A stretch of 8,810 nucleotides of DNA from Akkermansia sp. (GCA_017379255.1 JAFNWZ010000160.1:1-8810); one strand, 5' to 3'; counted from the first letter of the stretch, positions 1 to 6,305 are shown. Numbers and translations: made by a program. The notes: a model not told the origin generated them from the letters alone.

Positions 1-569
1 ACGCGGCGGATCTCGGCATCGCGGCCGATGACCGGGTCAATCTTGCCCTGGCGGGCGCGGGCGGTCAGGTCGGTGCCGTATTTCTCCAGTGTCTGGTATT
101 TCTGCTCCGGGTCCTGGTCGGTGATGCGCTGGTTGCCGCGCACATCCTTAAGGGCTTCCAGATACTTCGCCCGGGTGAGCCCGCAGTTTTCCAGCAGCGG
201 GGAAAGCGCGGAATCTGCCTCGAATACGCCCAGCACAAAGTGCTCCACGCTCAGGTAGTCATCCTTCATGCTCTGGCGCTGCTGCTCGGCGGCGGTCAGG
301 TCGCGGTCCAGCTCCGGGCCGATGCCCGGGCTCTGCGCCACCCCGCCGCGCTGCCGCGGCTGGCGGTCCAGCTGCGCTGCCAGTTCCCGCTGCAGCCGGG
401 CGCTGTCTGCCCCGGCGCGGGTCAGCACGGCGCCCAGCACGCCGCCTTCCTGCTGCATGAGCGCCAGCAGAAGCTCTGCCGGGTATATCTGCGCACGCCC
501 TGCCGACTGCGCCGCTTTCTGCGCTGCCTGCAGACCTTCCATGAATTTTGTAGTAAGATTGTTGTTCAT
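1..569 (-). CDS. clpB: ATP-dependent disaggregase ClpB, N-terminal part (3' end outside window)
   Basis: ClpB is a cytoplasmic hexameric AAA+ chaperone that threads aggregated proteins through its pore together with DnaK/DnaJ/GrpE. Only the first 189 codons are here, running off the left edge. The protein opens with [17 protein letters not shown], which matches the start of the Clp N-domain; two helical repeat halves follow (about residues 1-75 and 85-145). The linker into the first ATPase domain is diagnostic: [20 protein letters not shown], then [18 protein letters not shown] and EIRRV at the edge. Walker A, the middle domain and the second AAA+ domain lie outside. An in-frame ATG one codon upstream (572) is an equally possible start; neither has a convincing Shine-Dalgarno sequence. 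It lies 100 bp downstream of the UPF0126 gene on the same strand, so it may have its own promoter, but I see no clear heat-shock promoter or CIRCE operator in that gap. Identification is strong; the start is uncertain by one codon. Confidence 0.93.
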   Translation of the reverse strand, partial: MNNNLTTKFMEGLQAAQKAAQSAGRAQIYPAELLLALMQQEGGVLGAVLTRAGADSARLQRELAAQLDRQPRQRGGVAQSPGIGPELDRDLTAAEQQRQSMKDDYLSVEHFVLGVFEADSALSPLLENCGLTRAKYLEALKDVRGNQRITDQDPEQKYQTLEKYGTDLTARARQGKIDPVIGRDAEIRR

Positions 570-669
570 CATAATGCATTTGATGCTGCCTGGCAGCCCA
601 TGTGTTCAAAAATATTATGCGAAGTTGTAAATTTATTTCTCCGCTGCATACCGGGTGGGGGAAGGGGAA

Positions 670-1416
670 TCAGGGGTGATGGTTGTTGTGGGAATCGTCG
701 GGATGCACAATATCCGCCAGCGGGCGGTAGGAGGGCAGGCGCCAGTTCATGTATACCGCAGCCATGCGCACCACAAACACCACGATGGTGCCCATGATGT
801 AGGAAAGCTGGTAGGGGCAGTTGAAGTACTGCATGATGACGAAGAGCAGACTGCCCGAGAACGCAGCGGAGGCATACACCTCATTGGAGCGGAAGACGTA
901 GGGCACGTTGCCGGTGAGCACATCACGCAGCGCGCCGCCTGCCACACCGGTGCACACCCCCATGCAGATGCAGACAAGGCCGTCGCATCCCAGATAATAA
1001 GCCTTGGCCGCCCCGAGCAGGGTGAAGAAGGCCATGGCGAAGGCGTCTGCAATGCGGATGGTGCCCACGGGCGGATTCCAGAAGCGGGTCAGGTAGAACA
1101 TGACCAGCGAGGTGATGAGCGCCATGTAGAGAAACTGCACATCGTGCCCCACCACCCAGTAAATGGTTACAGGGGAGCCCTGCTGGGTAATCATGCCGCT
1201 GAGCAGGATATCGCGCACGGTACCGCCGCCCAGCGAGGCAATGGTGCCGCACACCAGCACGCCCACAATATCCATGCGCACGCGGCTGGAGGCCGTGGCA
1301 CCGGCAATCGCGCCCACAACCGTGGCAAAGACGCAGCAGAAGTAGAATAACGGGTGGTCGCCGAAGTCCTGTACGGCTTGCAGACTGTTCAGGCTGTGTG
1401 TCGCGATGGCGGTCAT
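670..1416 (-). CDS. UPF0126 / TRIC-like membrane protein (YicG type)
   Basis: This 248-residue integral membrane protein belongs to the UPF0126 family (YicG/YadS-like), whose prokaryotic members relate to trimeric intracellular cation channels; some have been linked to glycine uptake. The family is an internal duplication of three membrane helices, each half carrying a glycine-rich motif ending in Arg-Asp. Both copies are visible: GGGTVRDILL (from residue 63) and GGALRDVL (from residue 160). Hydrophobic helices lie at about 23-43, 48-62, 93-110, 122-140, 146-160 and 170-190, and 195-215 is also hydrophobic. The C-terminus is short and His/Asp-rich (HPDDSHNNHHP). Length is slightly above the usual roughly 205-220 residues because of a longer N-terminus. 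Its ATG overlaps the stop of the upstream GYF-domain gene by 4 bp (ATGA), implying translational coupling. Family assignment is confident; the transported substrate cannot be told from sequence. Confidence 0.88.
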   Translation of the reverse strand: MTAIATHSLNSLQAVQDFGDHPLFYFCCVFATVVGAIAGATASSRVRMDIVGVLVCGTIASLGGGTVRDILLSGMITQQGSPVTIYWVVGHDVQFLYMALITSLVMFYLTRFWNPPVGTIRIADAFAMAFFTLLGAAKAYYLGCDGLVCICMGVCTGVAGGALRDVLTGNVPYVFRSNEVYASAAFSGSLLFVIMQYFNCPYQLSYIMGTIVVFVVRMAAVYMNWRLPSYRPLADIVHPDDSHNNHHP

Positions 1417-1748
1417 TGTTTCTTGAAAAGCCAGATGAGGAGGCCAATCAGCAGGATGGGCCAGAACCCAAAAAGGTTGAGGGCGATGATTCCCAAAGCC
1501 GTCACAAGGAAGATGAAGGGAACTATCAGGCCGCTCTGCTTCAGGATCTTGAAGAGCCCGGGGTTGCGCAGCTTCTCCTCCTCCTCGTTGAGGTTGACAG
1601 AGTGCAGCGGTCGCCAGGTGGCGCTGTCGGACCGGCGCACCCAGGTCTCATCGCTGATGTCTCCGCTGGCACGCAGACGCAGCAAATCCTCCCCGCTCAC
1701 GGGGCCGACTTTTTCTTCGCCTGTATCGTAGTAGAACTTGCGTGCCAT
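1413..1748 (-). CDS. GYF_2-type domain membrane protein
   Basis: This 111-residue protein has an N-terminal domain of the GYF_2 / DUF4339 type: KFYYDTGEEKVGPVSGEDLL (residues 4-23), then DETWVRRSDSATWRPL (33-48), the usual 'W..R..... W.P' ending. Such domains are thought to bind proline-rich peptides or act as small interaction modules, often on membrane proteins. A short acidic linker (NEEEEK) leads to two hydrophobic segments at about 73-93 and 95-108, consistent with a membrane hairpin and a cytoplasmic GYF domain; the C-terminus is the positively charged KKQ. It starts 20 bp after the lpdA stop and overlaps the UPF0126 start by 4 bp, so it probably shares a transcript with both. The upstream gap is a C-run on the coding strand, so no Shine-Dalgarno is present; translation may depend on lpdA read-through or an SD-independent route. 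Domain call good, function unknown. Confidence 0.8.
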   Translation of the reverse strand: MARKFYYDTGEEKVGPVSGEDLLRLRASGDISDETWVRRSDSATWRPLHSVNLNEEEEKLRNPGLFKILKQSGLIVPFIFLVTALGIIALNLFGFWPILLIGLLIWLFKKQ

Positions 1749-1758
1749 GGTAAACAGA

Positions 1759-1766
1759 GGGGGGGG
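1759..1766. repeat. Run of eight G between lpdA and the GYF gene
   Basis: A homopolymer of eight G on the + strand (C on the coding strand) fills nearly half of the 20-bp gap between the lpdA stop and the next start. It lies outside coding sequence, so slippage would change spacing and not reading frame. Confidence 0.8.
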
Positions 1767-1768
1767 AA

Positions 1769-3154
1769 TCAGGCATGAATGGCGCGGCCATCTGCTGCCA
1801 GCACTGCTTCATGAATGGCCTCCGAGAGGGTCGGGTGGGCGTAAATCATGGAATTGAGGTCGGCATCAGTCAGTTCGCTGTTGAGTGCCAGCTCCGGGGC
1901 GGTGAGCAGTTCGGTGGCGTTGTCGCCCACAATGTGGGCACCCAGCAGCTCGCCGTGTTCCTTGCCGAAAAGCAGTTTCACGAATCCTTCCGTATCGCCG
2001 CCGGCCACAGCACGGCCTATGGCCTGGAAGGGGAACTTGCCCACCTTGTATTCCACCCCGGCCTCCTTGAGCTCGCGCTCGCGCTTGCCCACGCTCGCCA
2101 CCTGCGGGTGGCAGTATGTGCAGCCCGGCACATTGGCCGCCTGCTTCGGGGTGTGGCCATCCACAAACATGCCCTCCACGGCCTGCTCGGCCTCGTAGCT
2201 GGCGGTGTGGGCCAGCATGATGCCGCCGATGCAGTCGCCCACGGCGAATACCCCGGGAATGCTGGTTTCGTAGCGCTCATTCACCTTGATGAAGCCGCGG
2301 TCTGTGAGCTCCAGACCGGTGGCTTCAGGTACCACCGGCACTACGCCGATAGCCACCAGGCATACATCGGCCGTGATTTCCTGCACTTTGCCATTCTTGG
2401 CGGTGATGGTGGCGGTCACGCTCTCGCCGTTATCCTGGAGGGAATCCACCTTGGCACCAGGCATGCAGGTGATACCCTGCTTCTTGAAGGAACGCTCCAC
2501 AGCCTGGCTCACCTCGTCATCCTCATTGGGCAGGATGCGCGGCAGGGCTTCCACCAGGGTCACCTTGGTGCCGAAGCAGTGGTACACGTATGAAAGTTCG
2601 CTGCCGATTGCGCCGGAGCCGATCACAATCATGCTCTCCGGGCGCTTCTTCATGACCAGCGCGTCCTTGCTGCCGATGATGGTCTTGCCATTGAACGGGA
2701 ACACGGGTACTTCGCGGGTGCGGGCACCGGTGGCAATGAGAATCTGCGGGGCTTCCAGCGTGGTTACCGTGCCATCCGCCGCGGTGACCTCCACCTTGCC
2801 GGGGGCGGGAATGCGGGCCTCGCCTGCAATGTTCTCAATCTTGTTTTTCTTGAAAAGGAACGCAATACCGGCAGAAAGGCGGTCGCTGATCTGGCGGGAA
2901 CGGCCGATGACGGCCTCCCAATCCACACTCAGGCCTTCTGCCGCAATGCCGAATTCGGCTGCGCGCTTGTTGATGGTGTTGTAGACCTCACCGTTCTTTA
3001 GCAGGGCTTTGGTCGGGATGCAGCCCCAGTTCAGGCAGGTGCCGCCCACGCGCTCGCGCTCTATGCAAGCCACGCGTTTTCCCAGCTGGGCTGCTCGGAT
3101 GGCTCCAACATAGCCGGCAGGGCCGCCACCAATCACAATCAGGTCGTAACTCAT
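1769..3154 (-). CDS. lpdA: Dihydrolipoamide dehydrogenase (E3)
   Basis: Homodimeric cytoplasmic FAD enzyme that reoxidises dihydrolipoyl groups of 2-oxoacid dehydrogenase complexes and/or the glycine cleavage system, passing electrons to NAD+. With the start at MSYDLIVIGGG the protein is 461 residues, normal for the family. Visible motifs: FAD-binding GGGPAGYVGAIRAAQLG (from residue 9), redox-active disulfide CLNWGC (Cys40, Cys45), NAD-binding GSGAIGSELSYVY in the middle, the second FAD motif VFAVGDCIGG, and the dimer-interface catalytic pair in HPTLSE (His440, Glu445). All key residues are intact. An in-frame ATG three codons upstream (3163) has a purine-rich stretch (gaagaaagag) at better spacing and may be the true start; I kept MSYD because it matches the usual family N-terminus. 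It heads the leftward GYF-UPF0126 gene set. Only about 60 bp separate it from the palindrome array at 3218, and no clear promoter is visible there. Confidence 0.95.
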   Translation of the reverse strand: MSYDLIVIGGGPAGYVGAIRAAQLGKRVACIERERVGGTCLNWGCIPTKALLKNGEVYNTINKRAAEFGIAAEGLSVDWEAVIGRSRQISDRLSAGIAFLFKKNKIENIAGEARIPAPGKVEVTAADGTVTTLEAPQILIATGARTREVPVFPFNGKTIIGSKDALVMKKRPESMIVIGSGAIGSELSYVYHCFGTKVTLVEALPRILPNEDDEVSQAVERSFKKQGITCMPGAKVDSLQDNGESVTATITAKNGKVQEITADVCLVAIGVVPVVPEATGLELTDRGFIKVNERYETSIPGVFAVGDCIGGIMLAHTASYEAEQAVEGMFVDGHTPKQAANVPGCTYCHPQVASVGKRERELKEAGVEYKVGKFPFQAIGRAVAGGDTEGFVKLLFGKEHGELLGAHIVGDNATELLTAPELALNSELTDADLNSMIYAHPTLSEAIHEAVLAADGRAIHA

Positions 3155-3217
3155 GCTGCGCATGATACTCTTTCTTCCCCGGCATGGCAAGAAGGATTGT
3201 GGTGTTATGACCCTAAA

Positions 3218-3376
3218 ATCTCTCCTGCCTGGCGGCAGGAGAAATTCTCTCTGCCCACCGGGCAGAAATTCTCTCCCGGCGCAGCCGGGAACTTATCTCG
3301 ACCCCAGGCGAACTTATCTGTTTTGCCGCGCAGCGGCAAAAGATGATGCAAACGCCGCTGCACCCGCAGGGTGCAG
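3218..3376 (+). repeat. Left hairpin array of element 1
   Basis: Consecutive palindromes: 3221-3242 (9-bp stem tctcctgcc, loop tggc), 3250-3266 (7-bp stem tctgccc, loop acc), 3274-3290 (7-bp stem tcccggc, loop gca), 3321-3341 (9-bp stem ttttgccgc, loop gca) and 3358-3376 (8-bp stem ctgcaccc, loop gca). Linkers are short and repetitive (aattctct twice, acttatct twice). Between the third and fourth hairpins only a reduced piece (tcg...ccccaggcga) remains of a longer structure seen in the right arm. None of the hairpins is followed by a T-run, so they do not look like a series of intrinsic terminators. Confidence 0.9.
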
Positions 3377-3395
3377 GATTATTTCTCATTTATAC

Positions 3396-3423
3396 TTGCA
3401 TACACCAGAAGAGCATGTATAAT
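3396..3423 (+). promoter_or_regulatory. Promoter of the first S23-family gene
   Basis: A -35 box TTGCAT (3396-3401) and a perfect -10 box TATAAT (3418-3423) are 16 bp apart. The ATG at 3431 begins 8 nt after the -10 box, where transcription would be expected to start, so the mRNA should be leaderless or nearly so. The promoter lies just inside the left hairpin arm and so belongs to the unit, not to a neighbour. Confidence 0.72.
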
Positions 3424-3430
3424 TCATTAC

Positions 3431-3790
3431 ATGTCAATACAGAACTCTCCTCTGGCTGAACAGTCGCTTCGATTCGCTATTGAGCTCGTTTCCTACATGC
3501 GCCCTGTCAAAGGGTGCGGCATTATCAAAGACCAGATATTGCGGGCAGGCACTAGTATTGGGGCAAATATCCGGGAAGCTCAATATGGATATAGTGCCGA
3601 TGACTTTGTGTTTAAATTACAACTGGCCGTGAAAGAGTGTGCTGAAACCGGGTATTGGCTGGATGTGATTGAAGGGGTCGGCGTTCTGCCGCCTGATATT
3701 GTGAAAGATTTAAGGTACAAGAGAAATCGGATTCACCGCATGCTGGTATCGAGCCTGAATACAAAAAAATCGAATATGGGAATAAATTAA
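3431..3790 (+). CDS. S23-family four-helix-bundle protein (23S rRNA IVS type), copy 1
   Basis: This 119-residue protein has the signature of the four-helix-bundle family named after proteins encoded in 23S rRNA intervening sequences: IIKDQILRAGTSIGANIREA (residues 31-50), then DDFVFKLQLAVKECAETGYW (57-76), and a C-terminal helix. The DGR accessory protein Avd has the same general fold, but no reverse transcriptase or template repeat is nearby. Biochemical function is not established; a nucleic-acid-binding role is often suspected. An upstream in-frame ATG (3371) lies within the hairpin array and upstream of the -10 box, so 3431 is preferred. There is no Shine-Dalgarno; the promoter implies a leaderless mRNA. 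The stop codon lies two bases before the first right-arm hairpin. The gene is visibly AT-richer than lpdA and mnmE, suggesting separate origin. It resembles copy 2 at 6386-6742 (shared GANI.EA.YG.SA.DF...KEC.ET..WL). Confidence 0.87.
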   Translation: MSIQNSPLAEQSLRFAIELVSYMRPVKGCGIIKDQILRAGTSIGANIREAQYGYSADDFVFKLQLAVKECAETGYWLDVIEGVGVLPPDIVKDLRYKRNRIHRMLVSSLNTKKSNMGIN

Positions 3791-3792
3791 CC

Positions 3793-3986
3793 CTGCCCCC
3801 TGCGGGTGCAGCTGGTATTTGTCATCTTTTGCCGCTACGCGGCAAAACAGATAAGTTCGCCTGGGGGCCTCCGCGCTTCGCGCTCTGGCCTCCCGAGTCG
3901 GCGAGATAAGTTCCCGGTTGCGCCGGGAGAGAAGTTCTGCCCCTGGCGGGCAGAGAGAATTTCTCCTGCCTGGCGGCAGGAGAGAT
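3793..3986 (-). repeat. Right hairpin array of element 1 (inverted relative to left)
   Basis: Mirrors the left arm: 3793-3811 (ctgc-type stem with one mismatch), 3827-3847 (ttttgccgc, loop tac), 3857-3904 (outer tcgcc/ggcga stem enclosing a longer GC-rich structure with cgcg-ctt-cgcg), 3912-3928 (tcccggt/gccggga with one G-T pair, loop tgc), 3936-3954 (tctgccc, loop ctggc) and 3962-3983 (tctcctgcc, loop tggc). The linkers cagataagtt, gataagtt and gagaa complement those on the left. The fourth structure carries about 34 bp more than its left counterpart. Confidence 0.88.
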
Positions 3987-4022
3987 GGAAAACAAAAACG
4001 CGTCTGGAAAAACCAGACGCGT
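3986..4022 (-). terminator. Intrinsic terminator of the small lipoprotein gene
   Basis: A perfect 10-bp stem (acgcgtctgg / ccagacgcgt, 3998-4007 with 4013-4022) and a 5-nt loop are followed on the minus strand by TTTTGTTTT. There is no T-run on the plus-strand side, so it terminates leftward transcription only. The T-tract ends almost exactly at the right edge of element 1. Confidence 0.85.
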
Positions 4023-4041
4023 AATTGATAGGAGTGAAATT

Positions 4042-4058
4042 GGAAAGTCTGACTTTCC
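4042..4058 (-). other. Second stem-loop downstream of the lipoprotein gene
   Basis: A 7-bp perfect stem ggaaagt/actttcc with a 3-nt loop lies between the lipoprotein stop codon and its terminator. It has no strong T-run. It may protect the 3' end of the mRNA or be a relic hairpin. Confidence 0.45.
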
Positions 4059-4066
4059 GAAATCAC

Positions 4067-4192
4067 TTACTTGCCCTTAACAACTTCCACGGGAGCGGGA
4101 GCAACCGGCTCCTGCACAACCTGCTGCTGCTGCTGCTGCTGGCAGGAAACGAAAGCGGCGGCGGTAAGAGCGAGGATAGCGATCTTCTTCAT
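4067..4192 (-). CDS. Small lipoprotein with polyglutamine run
   Basis: A 41-residue protein starting MKKIAILALTAAAFVSC: a positively charged n-region, a hydrophobic stretch and a lipobox-like FVSC with the acceptor Cys at residue 17. The predicted mature part is only 25 residues: seven glutamines directly after the Cys, then VVQEPVAPAPVEVVKGK, a short Pro/Val-rich tail. Such minimal lipoproteins resemble entericidin-like or other envelope mini-lipoproteins only in size; I do not recognise a family. A longer in-frame start at 4264 would include the -10 region and spoil the signal peptide, so 4192 is preferred. It has its own promoter (4263-4290) and terminator (3986-4022), so it is a monocistronic unit and probably a real gene despite its length. 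The Gln codons are an uninterrupted CAG run that could vary in copy number. Confidence 0.75.
   Translation of the reverse strand: MKKIAILALTAAAFVSCQQQQQQQVVQEPVAPAPVEVVKGK
4121..4141. repeat. (CTG)7 trinucleotide microsatellite
   Basis: Seven uninterrupted CTG units on the + strand (CAG on the coding strand) encode the glutamine run of the small lipoprotein. Gain or loss of units would keep the frame. Confidence 0.95.
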
Positions 4193-4262
4193 AATTATCT
4201 TACTAGTTTTGATGTTGTTTGATGCACCCGGCCAGGCAAGAGTAGCTTGGCGGGCTAAACTC

Positions 4263-4290
4263 AATATACCAGCATTCTCCTACAAATCAA
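4263..4290 (-). promoter_or_regulatory. Promoter of the small lipoprotein gene
   Basis: Read leftward: -35 TTGATT (4290-4285), 16-bp spacer, -10 TATATT (4268-4263) preceded by TGG, an extended -10. Expected transcription start is near 4256, giving a leader of about 60 nt before the ATG at 4192. Confidence 0.6.
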
Positions 4291-4411
4291 GCCTAAAATG
4301 AATTTTTTTGCACTTGACAAGGGGGTGTCATTATTCCGCAAGTTGATTGAGGAGCAGCCGGAAACACAGAAAAGGGTTGCGAAATGGTGGTATCTGTGGG
4401 AAGATGCACCC

Positions 4412-5743
4412 ATGCAGCAGAGCGATACCATAGCCGCCATTGCCACTGCGCCGGGAACCGGTGCCATTGCCGTCATACGCGTGAGCGGGCCACAGGCCCG
4501 TGCCGTGGTGCAGGTGTGTACCGGTGGGCGGGTGCTCCAGCCGCGCCTGGCCACGCTGGTGCGCGTACGCGCCGCGGACGGATGTGTGGTGGATGAGTGC
4601 GTGGCTACTTATTTTGCCGGGCCTGCCAGTTTTACCGGGGAGGACACCGTGGAGCTCAGCTGCCACGGCGGCATGCTGGTGACCCGCCGTGTGCTGGAGC
4701 GTGTGCTGGCCTGCGGGGCGCGTCCTGCAGAACCTGGTGAGTTTTCGCGCCGTGCCTTTGAGAATGGGAAACTGGACCTCACCCAGGCGGAGGCTGTTAT
4801 GGACATCATCAATGCCGGGAGTGACCTCGCCCTGCGCGCCGCCCAGAACCAGCTCCAGGGGGCCATCGGCTCCCAGGTGGCAGCCGCGGCTGATACACTT
4901 ATCAACGTGGCGGCCCATGTGGAGGCCTACATTGATTTCCCGGAGGAGGACATAGCCCCGGATACCACAGATGCCCTGCTGCAGCAGCTGGATGCTGCCG
5001 CCGGGGTGATGCGGCGCCTGCTGGACACGGCAGATGAAGGCCGCCTGCTGCGCGAGGGGATACGCACCGCCATTGTCGGTGCGCCGAATGTGGGTAAATC
5101 CAGTCTGCTGAACATGCTGCTGGGCTACGAGCGCGCCATTGTGAGCAGCACGGCCGGCACCACGCGCGATACCATTGAGGAAAGCGTGTCGCTTGGCGGG
5201 TTGCGTCTGCGCCTCATTGATACCGCAGGCCTGCATGACAGCGCCGATGCGATTGAACGCGCCGGCATGGAGCGCAGCCGCCGCGCCGGGGCAGAGGCCG
5301 ACCTGATTCTGGAGGTAGCGGATGTAACGGCGCCGCGGGTGCCGCTGGAGCTGTCGGAAACCGGTGCCCATCACCTGCTGCTCCTCAATAAATGTGACCA
5401 GCCCGCCCACCCGGATTGGGCAGGGGAGGAAGCCGCCATCCGTATTTCCTGCGCCGCCGGAACCGGACGCGAAGCACTGGAGCAGGCCGTGGAGCAGCTG
5501 TTCCTGCAGGAAACCGGTGAGCGGGATAACCTCGCCGCCATCAACACCCGCCACCGCCACGCCCTGCAGCAGGCCCTGGACTATCTGGCAGCCGCCCGCG
5601 CCGCGCTCATCGGCGGCGAATCCCCCGAATTCGTGGATGTTGATCTGCGCGCCTCGCTCGATGCCCTGGGAAGCATCACCGGGCGTATTGATACGGAGGA
5701 TATTTTAACCAGGGTGTTCGCCACGTTCTGCCTTGGTAAATAA
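4412..5743 (+). CDS. mnmE: tRNA uridine-5-carboxymethylaminomethyl synthesis GTPase MnmE
   Basis: With MnmG, MnmE installs the carboxymethylaminomethyl group at C5 of wobble U34 in several tRNAs; it acts in the cytoplasm as a homodimer using GTP and a folate one-carbon donor. The 443-residue protein is complete: N-terminal folate-binding domain starting DTIAAIATAPGTGAIAVIRV with FTGEDTVELSCHGG (74-87), a helical domain, and an inserted Ras-like G domain with GAPNVGKS (223-230), TAGTTRD (247-253), DTAG (270-273) and NKCD (326-329). The C-terminus is FCLGK, the family's conserved end, with Cys440. The in-frame ORF opens 38 codons earlier at 4298, but the protein family begins at MQQSDTI, and GGGAAG lies shortly upstream of 4412. 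A perfect -35 TTGACA at 4314-4319 lacks a matching -10, so the promoter is not assigned. The stop codon lies inside the first hairpin of the following array. Confidence 0.96.
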   Translation: MQQSDTIAAIATAPGTGAIAVIRVSGPQARAVVQVCTGGRVLQPRLATLVRVRAADGCVVDECVATYFAGPASFTGEDTVELSCHGGMLVTRRVLERVLACGARPAEPGEFSRRAFENGKLDLTQAEAVMDIINAGSDLALRAAQNQLQGAIGSQVAAAADTLINVAAHVEAYIDFPEEDIAPDTTDALLQQLDAAAGVMRRLLDTADEGRLLREGIRTAIVGAPNVGKSSLLNMLLGYERAIVSSTAGTTRDTIEESVSLGGLRLRLIDTAGLHDSADAIERAGMERSRRAGAEADLILEVADVTAPRVPLELSETGAHHLLLLNKCDQPAHPDWAGEEAAIRISCAAGTGREALEQAVEQLFLQETGERDNLAAINTRHRHALQQALDYLAAARAALIGGESPEFVDVDLRASLDALGSITGRIDTEDILTRVFATFCLGK

Positions 5744-5765
5744 ACGGCCGCCAGGCCGTTTATTT
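5738..5765 (+). repeat. Hairpin spanning the mnmE stop codon
   Basis: A perfect 12-bp stem aaataaacggcc / ggccgtttattt with loop gcca encloses the mnmE TAA (5741-5743). Loop gcca and the trailing ttcat linker match the array that follows, so I read it as the outermost array hairpin. It could also act as the mnmE terminator, though it has only a short T-stretch after it. It has no mirrored partner beyond 7128. Confidence 0.8.
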
Positions 5766-5766
5766 C

Positions 5767-6305
5767 ATCCCGGTGCGCCAGCACCGGGATTTCATACCGC
5801 GCAGCGGTATTTCATCCATGGCTGCGCCATGGATTTCATCCGGCAACGCCGGATTTCATACGCCCACTGGGCGTAATTCATTGAGCCCCGCGCCAGCGGG
5901 GCGACTCCTACGCGCCCGCGTCAACCAGTGCGCCCGGAAACCACTCATCCCGGTGCGCCAGCACCGGGATTTCGTACCGCGCAGCGGTATTTCATCCATG
6001 GCGCAGCCATGGATTTCATCCGGCAACGCCGGATTTCATACGCCCACCGGGCGTATTTCATTGAGCCCCGCGCCAGCGGGGCGACTCCTACGCGCCCGCG
6101 TCAACCAGTGCGCCCGGAAACCACTCATCCCGGTGCGCCAGCACCGGGATTTCATACCGCGCAGCGGTATTTCATCCATGGCGCAGCCATGGATTTCATC
6201 CGGCAACGCCGGATTTCATACGCCCACCCGGGCGTATTTCATTGAGCCCCGCGCCAGCGGGGCGACTTATGCGAGCCTGCGTGAATCATCGCGCCCGGAA
6301 ACCAC
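5767..6305 (+). repeat. Left array of element 2: three 180-bp direct repeats of six hairpins
   Basis: Copies start at 5767, 5947 and 6127. In copy 1 the hairpins are 5767-5790 (10-bp stem atcccggtgc, loop gcca), 5794-5810 (ataccgc, loop gca), 5814-5834 (atccatggc, loop tgc), 5838-5854 (atccggc, loop aac), 5859-5875 (tacgccc, loop act) and 5885-5902 (gccccgc, loop gcca). A 43-nt unpaired-looking spacer ending in gcgcccggaaacc follows. Most stems begin and end with 'at' and are joined by 'ttc'. Copies 1 and 2 are almost identical; copy 3 diverges after its last hairpin. Because 180 is a multiple of three and stop codons are rare here, long repetitive ORFs run through; they are not credible genes. 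Confidence 0.95.

Larger units (their letters stand above)
3218..3986 (+). mobile_element. Element 1: inverted palindrome arrays flanking an S23-family gene (IVS-like unit)
   Basis: A 769-bp unit bounded by an inverted match: atctctcctgcc at 3218-3229 and its complement ending at 3986. Each arm holds the same series of short hairpins in mirrored order (left 3218-3376, right 3793-3986), and the space between is almost entirely promoter plus S23-family ORF. The layout resembles intervening sequences of 23S rRNA genes, which carry an S23 ORF between inverted repeats, but this one sits between protein genes. It lies upstream of lpdA and right beside the terminator of the lipoprotein gene. No target-site duplication is obvious, and no transposase is encoded, so mobility is inferred from architecture and from the second similar unit at 5738-7128. 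Confidence 0.55.

Noticed and set aside
570..669. Heat-shock promoter or CIRCE operator upstream of clpB
   Set aside because: No CIRCE inverted repeat and no convincing -35/-10 pair at proper spacing on the minus strand.
4314..4342. mnmE promoter with perfect TTGACA at 4314-4319
   Set aside because: No acceptable -10 box lies 16-18 bp downstream, so it is not listed as a feature.
4298..4411. 38-codon N-terminal extension of MnmE
   Set aside because: The family begins at the DTIAAIATAPG segment; the extension has no recognisable similarity to known MnmE starts.
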